Shown here: positions 1 through 12,833 of the stretch, one piece after another | Numbering within the stretch: position 1 is the stretch's first letter | Layout of the letters: every line of letters starts with the position of its first letter | DNA from: Diadophis punctatus similis | Lineage: Eukaryota > Chordata > Lepidosauria > Squamata > Dipsadidae | DNA: 64,000 nucleotides | NCBI GenBank assembly: GCA_023053685.1 | Contig: JALIGW010000001.1 | Location: forward strand, 154,277,466 to 154,341,465 | Direction of reading: 5' to 3' | Notes under the pieces: generated by a model | Database searches by the model: none | The model's input: the letters and a program-made list of their open reading frames with translations, nothing else | Told to the model about the DNA's origin: nothing | Program-made: the position numbers and the translations under genes

Positions 1-315
1 GGCTGGCCAGAAACTGCAAGGATCCCACTATTTGAGATTCCAATTATCCAAAAGGACTCCTTGCAGCTGAAGTATCCAGCAATTTGTTTATCATTCCTAC
101 TTAAGGCAATGGTATGTTAATGAAGTTTGTCACAATTCAGTCACTTTGATACCTGCTTTGGTTCAAAGCATGGAAATGTTAGGTAGCCAATGCTAGGTCC
201 ATGAGCACAGCCTTATGATAAAGGACTTTTTGAAGGATTGTTCATTTAAATATTTTTGTACGTTAATCCAAAAAGCTCTCACAATAATTTTCAAAAATTA
301 AAAAAGAAAAGTGCT

Positions 316-637
<322 letters not shown>

Positions 638-1777
638 TGTGTGTCGAACTGAAAACAAAAACCACCAGAGTCCAAAGAATAAGTTCTACACTGATTTATG
701 CAGTGCAGCAAAGTAGAAGTTTGACAAGAAGCTACTGCTTTAGTTGCAAAAAAGTTCTGTTGAGAAGGGTGTTAATTAGCTGTATAAAGTGCTAGCTACA
801 CTTCCTTGCGGAGGAAGTTCTAAAGAGGAAGAGCCACCAATCAGGAGGCTGAAGAACTTCTCAAATGAAGAAATGACAGATTTGATTTACTTGAATAATT
901 TTACCATTGTTGGAATTCATTAACATTTTAAAAAAGTAGCTAATGAAATACATTGTGTCAAGGTTTTTTTTTTACTATTATTATAAGATATGCTCCAAGC
1001 ATTTTATCTATGGCCTAAATAACTAACTATGAAAAAGAGAAAATTATTTCCTTTTGAACTGAATAATTAAGTATAATTACCATTCAAACTATAATTATGG
1101 ATGTAATGTTGATAAGACCTGAAGGACCATAACTAGAAGTGAATTTTACCATTTATAGCTTACAAATCTAACCACTTAGTTTAATTGGAGTTCCAAACTA
1201 AAGTAATTATCAGAAACTGTTTTAATATTAATAGAGTTGACAGAATTGTCCCTTATAATTGTTTAAGTGAATTAGAATTATTGTATTCAGTCCCAGTCGG
1301 TTCATTTAAAAAAAAACTGAGCATATTTCATATGCAAACTTATTGTTTTTTTATTGCACTAACGTTAGATATATTAAATCTTGCTTCCTGTAATTAGATT
1401 GAGGAGTTAAGAAACATATTTACAAGCACAGTTAGCTTAAGAGATGAGTTTATTAAAAATAATCTGGTAGAATAATATATAATGCATAATATAATGAATA
1501 ATTAGGACTGTCCATATTAAATAGCATTAAATCTCTTTTTATATTCATTTTGGATATCCAAGAAATATCCCAGTATGTTCTCATCTTTTTTATAACCAAT
1601 TCCATGAATTTGTCATTTAAAAGGTTAATTTTTTTTCTTTAATTTCAAGCTTTTTTATTTGTTTTGAAAATTTTGAAATAATGCCCTTTTTCAGCAGCCC
1701 CACCCATACTGGGCATAGTGTGTATGTGTTTGTGCATAGTATATAATGTATATACTATATACACATACAGTGGACAC

Positions 1778-1818
<41 letters not shown>

Positions 1819-3959
1819 AAAAGGTACTAGGAAACTTCTGTAAATAGCCTGAAAGCACCACTCATTCATTACAACTCATTCATTAGAACAAGTTTAGGAA
1901 GCTCCAGGCTTCTATTCAATGAAAGATAGGAAGAAAATAGTAGGTTCCCGGAGAGGTCCTACTTAGCATGGTCTCAGTAGGATACAATCAGAAGGGCTTA
2001 CTTGAACATTGCCAATAAATTGTATATAACTGTTAACATGCTAACCTTCATGATCTCCTCCAACATTTTGTTGAACAGAATGGATACGTCCTGCACAAAC
2101 AAAAATGTTATGAAGAGAAAACACTTATTCAAATTGCACAATGCTATACTTAACACTATTGGTTTGAAAGACAATTCAGATAGAACAATCTGCCTCAAAA
2201 GGCAATAAAACATGAACCATTATTTACTAATCACTTAGGTTACTCTGTAATAAAATTAAGTAGACTTTACAGTAATAAAATTAAATTAGCCAGTATGAAG
2301 TTTCAGGGCAGCATATGGCTACAATGTTATGCAAATATTTTACTATAAAAATTTTATGTCAGTAAAGAAAGACATCATTCTTTTTTGACATGTATTTTCA
2401 AATCCCCCCTTTCATATAATGAATCTTCTCTCACATTCACAATAAAGTTTAGATAATGGATTTATGTATTTTCCCAATTGATAGGAAAACAATTTAAGCA
2501 GTTGTATTTATTCAGCCTCTAACCCATTACAAACTAAATCATATTGTATATTAAAATATCTGGTTCTTAATACCATTAATTTAACACTTTGATTAGAAAT
2601 ATATGTTTCTGAGGTTCGGCCTCTCTCACTGTTATCACTGAAGTTTATTTTTGTCTAAAAGTTAAATGAAACAATGAAATAGAATGTGCATACCCAGATT
2701 AGTAAATAAATAAATTCCCTGATTACGTGTATTAATATATATATAGGAGGTTTCTTAGGTATCATATTAAATATTCTCCCATCTTCTGTTGGAGCTCCAA
2801 TATGCCAGAGGTCTGCAGATATAAAGTGCTCAGTGTAACCCAATCATAGTTTGTGCTTTACTGTATTAAGTTCTTAAATATTTCCTTTACTGAGCACTTT
2901 TAGTTGTGGTTTTTACTTTGATTCCAGTTTGGCAGAATTCCAAACTTCTTTTGGGATTAAACCCCCCCCCCCCCCAGTGGAGTTGATAGTGAAAACTCTT
3001 TAACGGTAAATATTGCCGGTAAATGCTTTGATAATGATTTTAGTTTGTGGTACATTTGCTATTTATTTAAGTATTAATATTTTATGAAGAGTATTTTTTT
3101 ATCATTGCATGTTTAATGGTTATTATGGTCAAATAATCCTAAATGGTCACTTGCATAAATATGTATTATTAAAAAAGTATATATAATCCCAAACCAGGGA
3201 ATTAGGAACATATTTATATTATATTTATTAATGCTGCCAAACATTTCGGTTTGTGGTTTGGCTTCTATTTGTTGTTTAAATCTTGCTATATATTTTTTTT
3301 ATCTGCAAGCTTAACTTTGTTAAATTTCATATATGTGTGGAAGAATTTACATTAAAAAAACAACAACCTCTTTGCATTAAAGAGATCTAGCATTTGAAAT
3401 AGTGGATAGCTAAATGGGTAACTGTAGTCTACCTGAAACCTGGAGGTCACCTGAAATCTGTGCTTTAATAGAAAGTAACAAAATGCACTGGAGAAAATAA
3501 ACTAATGCCTAACTTTGTCCCAAACATATTTGCCTTTACATTTTTTAAAAATTAAATTTATAGCTCCTCCTTTTACTGAGTAGATCACAGTAATAGCACA
3601 TCACAATACACAATCAATCCTGGTTTGCTACATATTGATGTATACAGCCGATGATTTTCACAAAATTACAACATAACTGCTCTCAATCAAGTCAGCACTA
3701 GAAGCCATCTTTAAACCAGAATGGAACATTCAGACTGCATACTCTAGCAAGCAATACAGTGCATTTTGTTTTGACAAGCAACAGGAACTCCCAAGTGTAG
3801 ACATTGGTTCTTAATTGTGTATTTAGTTGTGCAGTTTATTATCAGTACAACCATATTTATGTTAGTTAGTATTATTTTTTTCTGCACTATTGATGATGAA
3901 CTTAAATTGCACTGACAGAAGAGAATACCGGTATTTATAACTCAGGGTCCTTAGTGCTC
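638..3959. other. AT-rich spacer, no gene recognised
   Basis: No convincing ORF, RNA gene or named repeat was recognised. It contains a (CAGA)n array (1777-1818), a poly-C run near 2961-2976 and scattered A/T runs. The short frames are not coding-like. Old unrecognisable repeats may be present. Confidence 0.5.
1777..1818. repeat. (CAGA)n microsatellite
   Basis: About ten uninterrupted CAGA units follow an irregular TA/CA-rich stretch. Simple sequence repeat. Confidence 0.95.
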
Positions 3960-3964
3960 TCTGA

Positions 3965-4075
3965 GATTGGTTATTTTCTTGCAGAGGTTTCATTACCAAG
4001 CTAGGTAATGGGTAAACTAGCTATCATCATCAGTGTACCTTCCAACCTAAGTTGGAAAGTTCTAAATAAAGGATA
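3965..4075 (-). ncRNA. Degenerate hammerhead-ribozyme-like motif
   Basis: On the minus strand CTGATGA (4033-4027) is followed by a hairpin with six-base-pair stem ATTACC/GGTAAT (4009-3992), immediately by GAAA (3991-3988), then CCTCTGC. Upstream is a further hairpin with arms TTCCAAC/GTTGGAA. Blocks in the order CUGAUGA, stem II, GAAA are the type III hammerhead core, which is known from Penelope-like elements. Against activity, 17 extra nucleotides separate CUGAUGA from stem II, and helices I and III are poorly formed. It is best read as a relic of a ribozyme-bearing retroelement terminus; chance cannot be excluded. Confidence 0.35.
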
Positions 4076-4379
4076 TTGGCTAAGTTGGTCTGTTATTACA
4101 AAGACCAGTTCATATGTAACTGGTTCATAATACTTTTACTTTGAGATCACATTAGGCAACTGAAAGGCCAACATATGGAGATATCAGCATTTGTGTTGAA
4201 GGTGGTAGTTGGGTATAATATACTACAATTGGGTTTTCTTTCCTAAGCTTCCATTTTGGAAATCAGAGAAGGTGAACGTAGCCACCACAAAGAAGTTTGT
4301 GTCTGTAGTAGCACTTCACAACCTTATAGCTAGCTTAGCAGTGCACCCATGTCTAGTGACAATTACATGGAAGAGACAG

Positions 4380-5098
4380 TTATGGGGGGGGCACATTCTG
4401 GAGTTCTGCCAGTTCTGCCTCTTACAACACTGCAGGCAACCCTGGACTCAGGAAGCTCAAACTGCCCAAGGAGCTGCTGATACAGTTCTACAGAGGAATT
4501 ATTGAGTCTGTCATCTGCACGTCTGGTTTGGTTCTTGCAACCCAACAAGACAGACACAGACTTCAGAGGATAATCAGAACTGCAGAAAAAACAATTGCTA
4601 CCAACCTGCCTTCCATTGAGGACCTGTATACTGCATGAGTCAAAAAGAGGGCCGTGAAAATATTTATTGACCCCTCGCATCCTGGACATAAATTGTTTCA
4701 ACTCCTACCCTCAAAACGACACTATGGAGCACTGCACACCAGAACAACTAGACACAAGAACAGTTTTCCCCTGAACGCCATCACTCTGCTAAACAAATAA
4801 TTCCCTCACCACTGTCAAACTATTTCCTAAGGCTGCATTACTATTACTATTAGTCTTCTCATTGTTCCTATCACCCATCTCCTCCCACTTATGACTGTAT
4901 GACTGTAACATTTTGCTTGCATCTTTACAATTTATATTAATGTTGATTGTTTCCTGATTGCTGATTTGTACCCTATGACTATCATTAAGTGTTGTACCTT
5001 ATGATTCTTGACAAATGTATCTTGTCTTTTTATGTTCACTGAGAGCATATGCACCAAAGACAAATTCCTTGTGTGTGCAATCACAGTTGCCCAATAAA
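4380..5098 (+). mobile_element. Non-LTR LINE 3' fragment (CR1/L2/Rex-like), ATTCT-tailed
   Basis: The 3' end of a plus-strand LINE. Translation near 4450-4800 gives a broken RT C-terminal region with blocks such as RLQRIIRTAEK, LPSIEDLY and HPGHKLFQLLPS, typical of the C-terminus of CR1/L2-group LINE proteins, with an in-frame stop near 4636. A 3' UTR of about 300 bp ends in AATAAAGAATTCT and runs straight into an ATTCT array. The same 3' UTR reappears around DIRS-A, split at 14630/21123. It is 5'-truncated and dead. Exact clade is uncertain. Confidence 0.8.
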
Positions 5099-5178
5099 GA
5101 ATTCTATTCTATTCTATTCTATTCTATTCTATTCTATTCTATTCTATTCTATTCTATTCTATTCTATTCTATTCTATC
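5099..5178. repeat. (ATTCT)n array seeded by LINE 3' end
   Basis: About fifteen ATTCT units directly abut the 3' end of the LINE fragment. ATTCT is the complement of the AATAG class known to be expanded in snakes through LINE 3' tails. Confidence 0.95.
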
Positions 5179-6498
5179 CTATTCTTATCAACAACAATAA
5201 ATAGTTAGAAAGATGGGGCTCTTCCTTGCCATACCATTAACTTTTCAAGAGCAAGAGAGGATTGGCTTCTCATAGATCTAACTCTCTTGAGGTGCCCTGT
5301 ATTGTGGTCTGCTTTGTGCTGGTCAAGCAATTCAGTGATAAATACCACAGCGGTCAATACAAGGTCACTTTAATGCATTCTGTTTAGCTTTCTTGCTCCT
5401 GTAGAGGAAGCAAAAATAAAGCAAGTTCTTTATTTTATTTTTTTTAAAGGTAGAACTATTTGGCTGCTTTCTGATATTGTTCATTTTTCTTCTTTCTTAC
5501 CATCTGAAAGTTCAATAATCTTTTATCCATTAGCCTACTATATGGATAACCACTATTTGGGATTTATAAGACATTTGCATAGCTTTTCATTTAAAGTACC
5601 GGAGAAATCTCTCTTCTTTTAAAAATAACCTTATTCAATGTTATGTCTGTGAAGAAGTGAAAGTGAATAATTAGTATTATAAAAGGATTGCCTTTGGATG
5701 TTATATGCGCAATATCTGAACACCCATCACCTCCACCACTATCAAAGAGATTTTAAAGAAAAAAACAGTATTGTTTAATAGAATAGTAGAAGCACAGCCT
5801 GTAGAGAAGAAGAAATCTACAGGATAATTTTTAATAATCTTTACCTGATTTGATATGGAAACTCCCCATATTTTCTGGTAAAACTTTCACATTCTTAAAT
5901 CTGAAAGCACTGAAGCAATTTCAGAGTGCAGTTTGAGGACATTACAGTTCTTTATGTGACAAAATTGCCATTTGGAGCTAGTCTCTTTGGGAATTTGGGA
6001 AGAAGGGTTTATTTACACTGGTGGAGAATTTACTCTCCCTGAGCTGTCAGTCTGGGCATTATTCCACTGCAGTGAGAAAGACTTCTCTCTAGAAGAACCA
6101 ACTGATGCCAGTCTTCTAGAAATAAAAGCAAGCAAACAAACAAACAAACAAAAACAGATATGTCAAAAGGGCTCACCAAAACACATTGGAAAGAAAACCC
6201 ATTGGAATAGAAAATAAAGCTATTGGAGTTTTTGTATTTCTTAGTGTGTAGGTTTAATACAATAAAAGTCACTGTACAGTTTGATAATCTTGATTGTTTA
6301 GCTTCATAGCTAGCGTTGATCTTATAGGTGTCACCAGCTCTTATGCGGAAAACCCTGGTATTCCTAGGAGAAGGGAAGATAAAGTTGCATTTTATTTGCA
6401 ACACGAGTTAACCACATTAAAAAACTATATGATGACGCACGTTAGACAGTTTGATCAAGCAGGGAGTTTCATCCTGAGCATTTTCCATCTATACAGTA
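5179..6498. other. Spacer without recognised gene
   Basis: AT-rich sequence with a short (CAAA)n run near 6133-6152. No conserved domain or RNA gene was recognised in any frame. Confidence 0.45.
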
Positions 6499-6886
6499 CA
6501 GGTAGTTCTCGACTTTGGACAATTGAGTCCAAAATTTATGTTGTTAAGTTCGTTAAGCGAGTTTTGCCCCATTTTGTTATCTTTCTTGCCCCAGCTGCTA
6601 AGTGAATCCCTGCAGTTGTTAAGTTAGTAACGTGGTTGTTAAGTGAATCTGGCTTCCCCATTGACTTTGCTTTTCAGAAGGTCCAAAAGGTGATCGATCG
6701 CATGACGCTGGGACACTGCAACCATTATAAATATGAGTCAGTTAACAAGCATTTGAATTTTAATCACGTAACCAAGGGGATGCTGCAATGGTCTTAAGTG
6801 TGGAAAAATAGTCATGTTACTTTTTTCAGTGCCGTTGTAACTTCAAATGGTCCCTAAATGAACTGTTGTAAATCGAGGACTGCCTG
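6499..6886. mobile_element. TA-flanked MITE, copy 1
   Basis: Terminal inverted repeats begin CAGGTAGTTCTCGAC and end, in complement, with CAGGCAGTCCTCGAT. A TA dinucleotide lies on both sides (6497-6498 and 6887-6888), as for Tc1/mariner-type insertion. There is no coding capacity. The same family occurs at about 24475-25244, 30886-32558, 37540-37908 and 58409-58795. The superfamily is inferred from the TA flanks only. Confidence 0.8.
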
Positions 6887-6888
6887 TA

Positions 6889-8950
6889 TAACAACAATGA
6901 CTTTCAATCTGGTCAAGTTATATTAGACATATCCCCCAGATGATATGGACCTCTAGGTAACCAATCTAATGTTTTCTTTCTTGTGGTTTTTGGTGAGCAA
7001 TGTAGAAACTAGTTGGAAAAGATCTTAGTGATATACTGTATTTCCATATTGATGCTAGTCAGTAGGGAGAATGATGGTGGAGGAATAATGAAGAAGGGTG
7101 GTTTTTTTTTCATTTGCTACTGTGATTTAGCTCAATAGCTCAGTTAAGTTGCTCAGATCTTGGTAGATGTGATTTGAGATATGTACTCCCTTTGCAGTAT
7201 TGGTTTCATGTGAAGCCTTCATCGAGATTGTCTTGTCTATGTTGGAACTCAGAAATATTAGGAGGGCCCTTGCCAAAATTTCTGTACAGAATGGCCAAAG
7301 ACCATATTGACTGGGAAATCCAGGTGATGCAGTCCAAATATATTTGGTGAATACTGGTATGGTAAGCTAACTGATGAGGATGTTGCCGTACATCACCTTT
7401 GTATCATGCCTTTAACCCATTGAACATAATGGGGTTTATATTGTGTGACTAGCTCAAAAAATACAGCTGCAGCAGAGAGATTTTGATTTCCACCTGGCAA
7501 TGGATATGCTGGGTGGATATTTGAAGGAAATTTGTTGCAGCATATTGTAAAAATCCAAGTCATAATCGACCACGTGCCTTAAAATAAGATACCAACCTTT
7601 CCTTATTTTAACAGGCATCTAGAATATCTGCAGTACACGCAGATGGCATTACTGTGATGGGAAAAAAGCAGATTGAAAATCCCCCTCAAAATCCTGAAGC
7701 TGTTATGTGAGCCTTGCAATTATGTCTGAATGTTGGTTGGGCCACAGTGATGGAATATGTTTCACATCAGAGAAGCCAATATTACTTCAGAAGTCCCACT
7801 GCTGGCATGCAGCTTCTGAAGCTTGGTTTAATGTCCTTCATTTACAATTCCTCTGATAAGTGTTTCAAACCCTTTTTCAAAGATAGGACTCTTCTTGTAC
7901 TTTCTGATGCATGTATCTTCAAATAGTAGGAAGAAGAAAACATACAGTATTTTCTTTATTTGGGTTGGCTTTTTCAGACAACAGCTGTTTCAAATTATGT
8001 GTCTTTTCCTCCCCCTGCTCTCAGGGCCAAATTATCCTTTCTGCCTGACAGTTGTCTGCTTTGGATTTTGTGCCAGAAAGGCATCCTTCAGTTCTGCTGA
8101 GATTTCAAAAACATATTTGCAATAGCATTGCTGCATCTTTCCTTCCTATCTCTTCAGCATCAGCTCTCCCTCCCTAGCTGCTTTCAAGGAGAAATGGCAT
8201 CAGTGAGAACCTTAGATTTTTATGTGCAGGTTAGCTTCCTAGATGTTAAGAACTTTCAGAGACACCAACCCTGATTAAAAAAACAGAATTGGACCAGAGT
8301 ATGGTCCAAAATGGATGATACTGGTGAAAGAGATCATTTTTATGCTTTGTACTTTGAGTAGGCCTCCAATCCTTAGGGTCTTAGAAGGCTTCTGAAGGAA
8401 TGATGAGAAGGATTTTCCCCCTCTTCAACTCAATAGAATTCTCCGAGTTAGAAACTTTCTCCAAAGTGAAGAAAACCTTCCATCCTTAAGAGGCAAACTG
8501 AAATGTACCCCTTTGTGACTATTACCTGAAAGGAGGATTTATGGCCCCATCCATTTGAGGGTTAAATGCAACAGCAAATGCATGCAGATATCACAAGAAG
8601 TGAAATAATGCATGGACAGATATTATAATGTCTCCAAAGTAATCTACATTCCTTTTTGAAATTTGTGTATCTAGTTTGTATGACTAGATCAGGGAAATAA
8701 ATAAAAGTAATAGTGCTGAATGGTAAGTATTCAAAATTCTTTGGCAGTGGAATGCTATTGTTTTCTCAATGAATGTTGCACAAATCTGCTTTGTCAATTG
8801 ATTTTTGACAGACAGAAAAAATTAGGTGCCATGTTGAAAAGGCTTAATGGTTTCCTCCAGTTTTTAAATACCTGAGATACTCAGAAGATTCTGCAGAAAT
8901 TTTATATAATTAGCAGCTGCTTTTCATTAAAATAAAGTGCAGGTTTTTGT
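6889..8950. other. Spacer without recognised gene
   Basis: Frames up to 76 codons (for example 7714-7926 and 7895-8125) show no recognisable motif and look like chance. No repeat family was recognised. Confidence 0.4.
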
Positions 8951-8958
8951 AATTATAT

Positions 8959-9942
8959 TAAGGTGACCAGACGTCCCGATTTTGGCGGGACACACCCGCT
9001 TTTCCACCATTTGTCCCGCGTCCCGCCCGCCCTCTTAAAAAGTCCCGATTTTTTAAAACAATGCCCGACTAGGGCATTCTTTCAAAAAATCGGCCTGAAA
9101 GGCAGCAGGCCTCTCAGCTTGGGCCGGCGTTGGCGGCGGGCGGGCGCTGCAAGCTGGGGGGAGGGGGAAGGGAGGCTGCTCCTCCTCTCCTTCCCCCGCC
9201 CCATCCCTAGCCCCGCCCTCGGAGGCGCCGCTGCGGTTGGGAGGGGTGAGGGACGAGGAGCCGTCGCCGCTTTGAGCTTACGAGCGGCACAAACAGCCCT
9301 TCCTCGTCCCCCTCCCCTTTCTTCCCCCCGTCGCCTCGCTGCCGCCGTTGCCCTGGGGCCGGGCGGGCGACCGGGAGACCGCGGTGCTTGGATGCTTGGA
9401 GCAGGTAAGCTCCGGCTGCCTCCTTTCCCCGTCTCCCGCCTCCCGTTCGTTGCTTGCCAGCCCGGCCGAAGGGAAGGCGGGAGGCGAGGAAAGGCCTCCC
9501 GAAAGGAGGGGAGGCGAGCCAGCCCGGCCGAAGGGAAGGCGGGAGGCGAGGAAAGGCCTCCTGAAAGGAGGGGAGGCTTCGGGAGCCCGCCTCCCTTTCG
9601 GGCCGAAAGGGAGGCGGGCTCCCGAAGCCTCCCCTCCTTTCGGGAGGCCTTTCCTCGCCTCCCGCCTTCCCTTCGGCCGGGCTGGCAAGCAACGAACGGG
9701 AGGCGGGAGACGGGGAAAGGAGGCAGCCGGCAGCTTACCTGTCGCGAGCTGCAGGCATCCAAGCGCCCTCCCGCCTCCCCCCCTCCCGCCTCCCCCCCAC
9801 CTCACCTGGACGCCGACATTTGCTGTTTTGCCCTCTGCGCATGCGCAGCGTTCTGCGCATGCGCAGAGGGCAAAACTCAAATGGAGAAACCCACCCCCGT
9901 CAATGGTGTCCCGCTTGAAGAAAAAAAAATCTGGTCACTTTA
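8959..9942. mobile_element. GC-rich foldback hAT element, non-autonomous
   Basis: A perfect 8-bp duplication AATTATAT flanks the element (8951-8958 and 9943-9950). Its ends are inverted: TAAGGTGACCAGA and, in complement, TAAAGTGACCAGA. The interior is strongly GC-rich against AT-rich flanks and folds about a centre near 9600. The left arm carries a roughly 58-bp tandem duplication (near 9459-9515 and 9519-9577) facing a single copy in the right arm. Long overlapping frames on both strands are products of the palindrome, not genes. TTAA also occurs at each end, but the 8-bp duplication favours hAT over piggyBac. Confidence 0.82.
9836..9865. promoter_or_regulatory. Paired NRF-1-type palindromes
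   Basis: Two exact TGCGCATGCGCA sequences (9836-9847 and 9854-9865) lie in the foldback hAT element. This is the consensus binding palindrome of the vertebrate transcription factor NRF-1. Binding is inference; the match is direct. Confidence 0.5.
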
Positions 9943-9950
9943 AATTATAT

Positions 9951-10480
9951 CATTTTTTGTATGATTGCTCAACAGTGTTCCTCTTGATAACATACCATAG
10001 CAAACTAACATTGCCGTTTGTATATTAACCCATAATATGCCAGGAATAATGACTTACAAAACCAAACGGTTGGTTTGTGCATACATCTCATTTGCTTCTC
10101 TGTTTTTTGAACAGACAAATGTTTACAAAACCATAGAAGCAAATGTGATGTACCTAATGCAATGTTCACATCCAGAATTAAGCCTCATGAGATCAAACTA
10201 ATACGGTTTGTCATTTACATCATAAGTGCATGCACATACACCACAAACATATATGAGAGAGATACAGAGGCAGAGAGAAGAATGGCTACATGCAATCAAT
10301 AAACAATTACTATTGTATATTATGTTGCATGCAAATCTAATTTGACAAGTGGGCATAGGTATTTTCTTATTGCTGTGTGATTTCTGAAGGGTCTTGAAAC
10401 TAAACTAAACAATTCAGTAGCTTTATTAACAACATTTCATTCGTTCACCATTTATTAAAGTGAGAATTGAAATTTCTGAT
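9951..10480. other. Spacer without recognised gene
   Basis: AT-rich sequence between the foldback hAT element and DIRS-B. No gene or named repeat was recognised. Confidence 0.4.
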
Positions 10481-10801
10481 TCTCCTGTGCGCTGCTTGAA
10501 GAGTCCAAGCATGGGAAATTAACTTCTGTCGGTTGTTAAAGGACTGAGTTAAAAATAGATGTGGTCACGCCCCTTCTGCTCCACTGGCTTCAATCTGGGT
10601 CAGTTCTTTTAACTCAGTTGAACAAAAGGGACATGTAAAAAAAATATTTTTTTGCCTTTTCCAAAAAAGACTCTACCAGGCGCTTTCGGAGTCTCTGCCC
10701 TCAGGGGTGATACTCACATCTGGCTGACTAGCTCTCCCGTATTTTTTTCCTTTTTGAACTGAAATACAGGAGTCACTACCCTCAGGGGCTCCTCATTTAG
10801 A

Positions 10802-11296
10802 AAGACTGAGGCGTTATTTGTCTCATTTCAGCTGGCCTTTATGGGGCAGAAAGTCTCCCCCTCGACAATAGGCAGATGGCTTAAGGCGTGCATCGCCATG
10901 TCTTATGAATGTCAGGCCAAACCATTGCCTGGTCGCTTGACGGCTCACTCTACCAGAAGTGCAGCCACTTTGGCTGCATGGGCCACGCAAGCATCCATTG
11001 AAGAAATTTGCAGAGCATCAACGTGGTCTTCACCATCGCTATTTGTGAAACACTATAAACTGGATTTGTTTGCCTCCGCTGAGGCATCCTTTGGCAGACG
11101 TGTTCTACAAAGAGTCTGCTCCACCTCCACCTGGCCTTATCTACTCCCACCCATGGGAATTAAACTTTGGCATATCTCCCATGCTTGGACTCTCCAAGCC
11201 GCGCACAGGAGAAGAAACGTTGGCTTACCTGAACGTTCTTCTATGTGCGCTGCGGAGCGTCCAAGACCCGCCCTGACTTCTAGGGTCCAGGGTTAG
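10802..11296 (+). pseudogene. DIRS-B tyrosine recombinase, C-terminal fragment
   Basis: The frame continues upstream of the methionine at 10841 and reads TEALFVSF, aligning with DIRS-A recombinase (RTEALFVSF). It retains AHSTRSAAT (HxxR catalytic pair), ASIEEICRASTW and FVKHYKLD (catalytic tyrosine), then FGRRVLQRV. The N-terminal core-binding domain and the first catalytic arginine are absent, so it cannot act as a recombinase. The last ~50 residues read through the internal complementary region. Confidence 0.85.
11175..11265. repeat. DIRS-B internal complementary region
   Basis: The first half is the complement of the element's left end, the second half the complement of its right end, meeting near 11211. 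This is the arrangement DIRS elements use to template joined ends in a circular intermediate. Confidence 0.8.
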
Positions 11297-11516
11297 GCTT
11301 TGTCAGAACTGGACTGATCTTGTAACTGCGTGAACATGTCTTCAGGGTATATGCCTGCGTTAAAGGAACTGACCCAGATCGAAGCCGGTGGAGCAGAAGG
11401 GGCGTGACCATGTCTATTTTTAACTCAGTCCCTTAGCAACCGACGGAAGTTAATCTCCCATGCTTGGACTCTCCGCAGAGCACATAGAAGAAAGTTCAGG
11501 TAAGCCAATGTTTCTT

Positions 11517-12833
11517 TTCTTATTTTGTAGGTTTGTGACACAGTTTATATTTCTCAGCACTTAAACTATAGCCTATAATGACATGAAATATGATTCTCCA
11601 GATCCTTCAAGTTACTTGAAGTATTTTAATCATCTTAGCTATCTATTTCATTAAGTGCATAAATTATACTCAGAAAACCAGACTTAAAACAGCAATTACG
11701 GTTTGGGATAAGTGCCAAAAAAAAACCCTGGACATTGTCCTTTATTAAAACATAGATCTTGTGTTGATAAGGCAAATATTCCGTTGCCAATTCTTTCCTG
11801 AGTTTTGGAAGCACTCAGTGATTATGAGGGTAACTACTCTTATCAATGCCAGTGTTATCAAGGCCAGACTTTGAGACTCAAGTTCAGGAGCCCTCTTAGC
11901 AAAACGAACAAAAGGATCAAACCAAAGCTGTTTTATAACATTTAAAAAATGTTAGCCCTTTGATATAGGTCAGGTCAGGGAACAGCCACCCAAGAAATGC
12001 TAGTATTCTGGTTTATTGATATAGGCTAAGAAAACTGAAAATTCTGAAGCTCTTGAGAGCATTTCCCCTTCCCTCCCTCTTCTACCAAATAGAGCAATTT
12101 TAAATTTCTTCCTTAAAATTTTATTTTTTTCATGCACTGAAAAATCATGTTCTGCTAATTCTCTCCACATGTCTTCTCCAAGATCATCTATGTGCTCCTC
12201 TACAGATGTGAACAGATAATACTTATCACCCTATGTATGTGATTGCTTATTATTATCATTATTCTATTCACCAAAATGAATATCAGAGTCTAATAGTCTG
12301 GGTGTTGACTCCAATGACTGACGATCTAGCCAAGGACTTAAAAGATATAGAGATATTGCTGTATACTGTTCCGCCTAGGGTAGTCTTTAACAAAATTGGT
12401 GGTATCAAGTGTGGCAAGTTAAGAATCTATAAGTATTTGGTGAATCCTTTGGTATTGCATCAAGAACTCCAATTACAACCAGGAATTGGAGAATGACAGT
12501 CAAGGGTTTCCTCCATAAACCCTTAGGTTACCACATCAGTTAATCATACTTTCCTGTGGCAGATGTATTATGTTCTCAGTTAGAATTTTGAAACCCCACA
12601 ACATTTTTATCTTATATGCAACACTTTTTTGGGGAGGTACATGGTCTCTGTAGTTTTTGTTAGCAGTAAAGCTAATTTTTTCTTAATAATATCCAATGAA
12701 CAGTTTTTGCATTCCTTTCATAGCATTCTTTGTACTTTGTTGGAGCAACTTTACTGCACCCCTAATGAAATTAGCTACATTTTTCATGTAATTTTACTTA
12801 ATCAGCATTTGCCACATCTGGCTTTGATGTCCC
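11517..12833. other. Spacer without recognised gene
   Basis: An 87-codon frame at 12233-12496 has no recognised motif. No repeat family was assigned. Confidence 0.4.

Larger units (their letters stand above)
10481..11516 (+). mobile_element. DIRS-B: internally deleted DIRS retrotransposon
   Basis: About 1.04 kb. The left inverted terminal repeat (about 10481-10612) is matched in complement at about 11352-11516; shared blocks include AGTCCAAGCATGGGA, ACTGAGTTAAAAATAGA and the segment with CACGCCCCTTCTGCTCCA. An internal complementary region (11175-11265) pairs with both outer ends. Only the C-terminal part of the tyrosine recombinase remains; gag, RT and RNase H are gone. Terminal sequence differs from DIRS-A, so it is a separate family. 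It cannot move alone but keeps the structural ends. Confidence 0.88.

Noticed and set aside
7714..8125. Small coding genes (70 and 76 codons)
   Set aside because: No motif, no codon signal that can be judged by eye, and no supporting context.
8958..9943. piggyBac-type insertion with TTAA flanks
   Set aside because: TTAA is present at both ends, but a perfect 8-bp AATTATAT duplication with TAAGGTGACCAGA ends fits hAT better.
8963..10028. Long overlapping frames (up to 326 codons) on both strands
   Set aside because: They result from GC-rich palindromic arms of a hAT element; the same peptides appear in several frames and strands.
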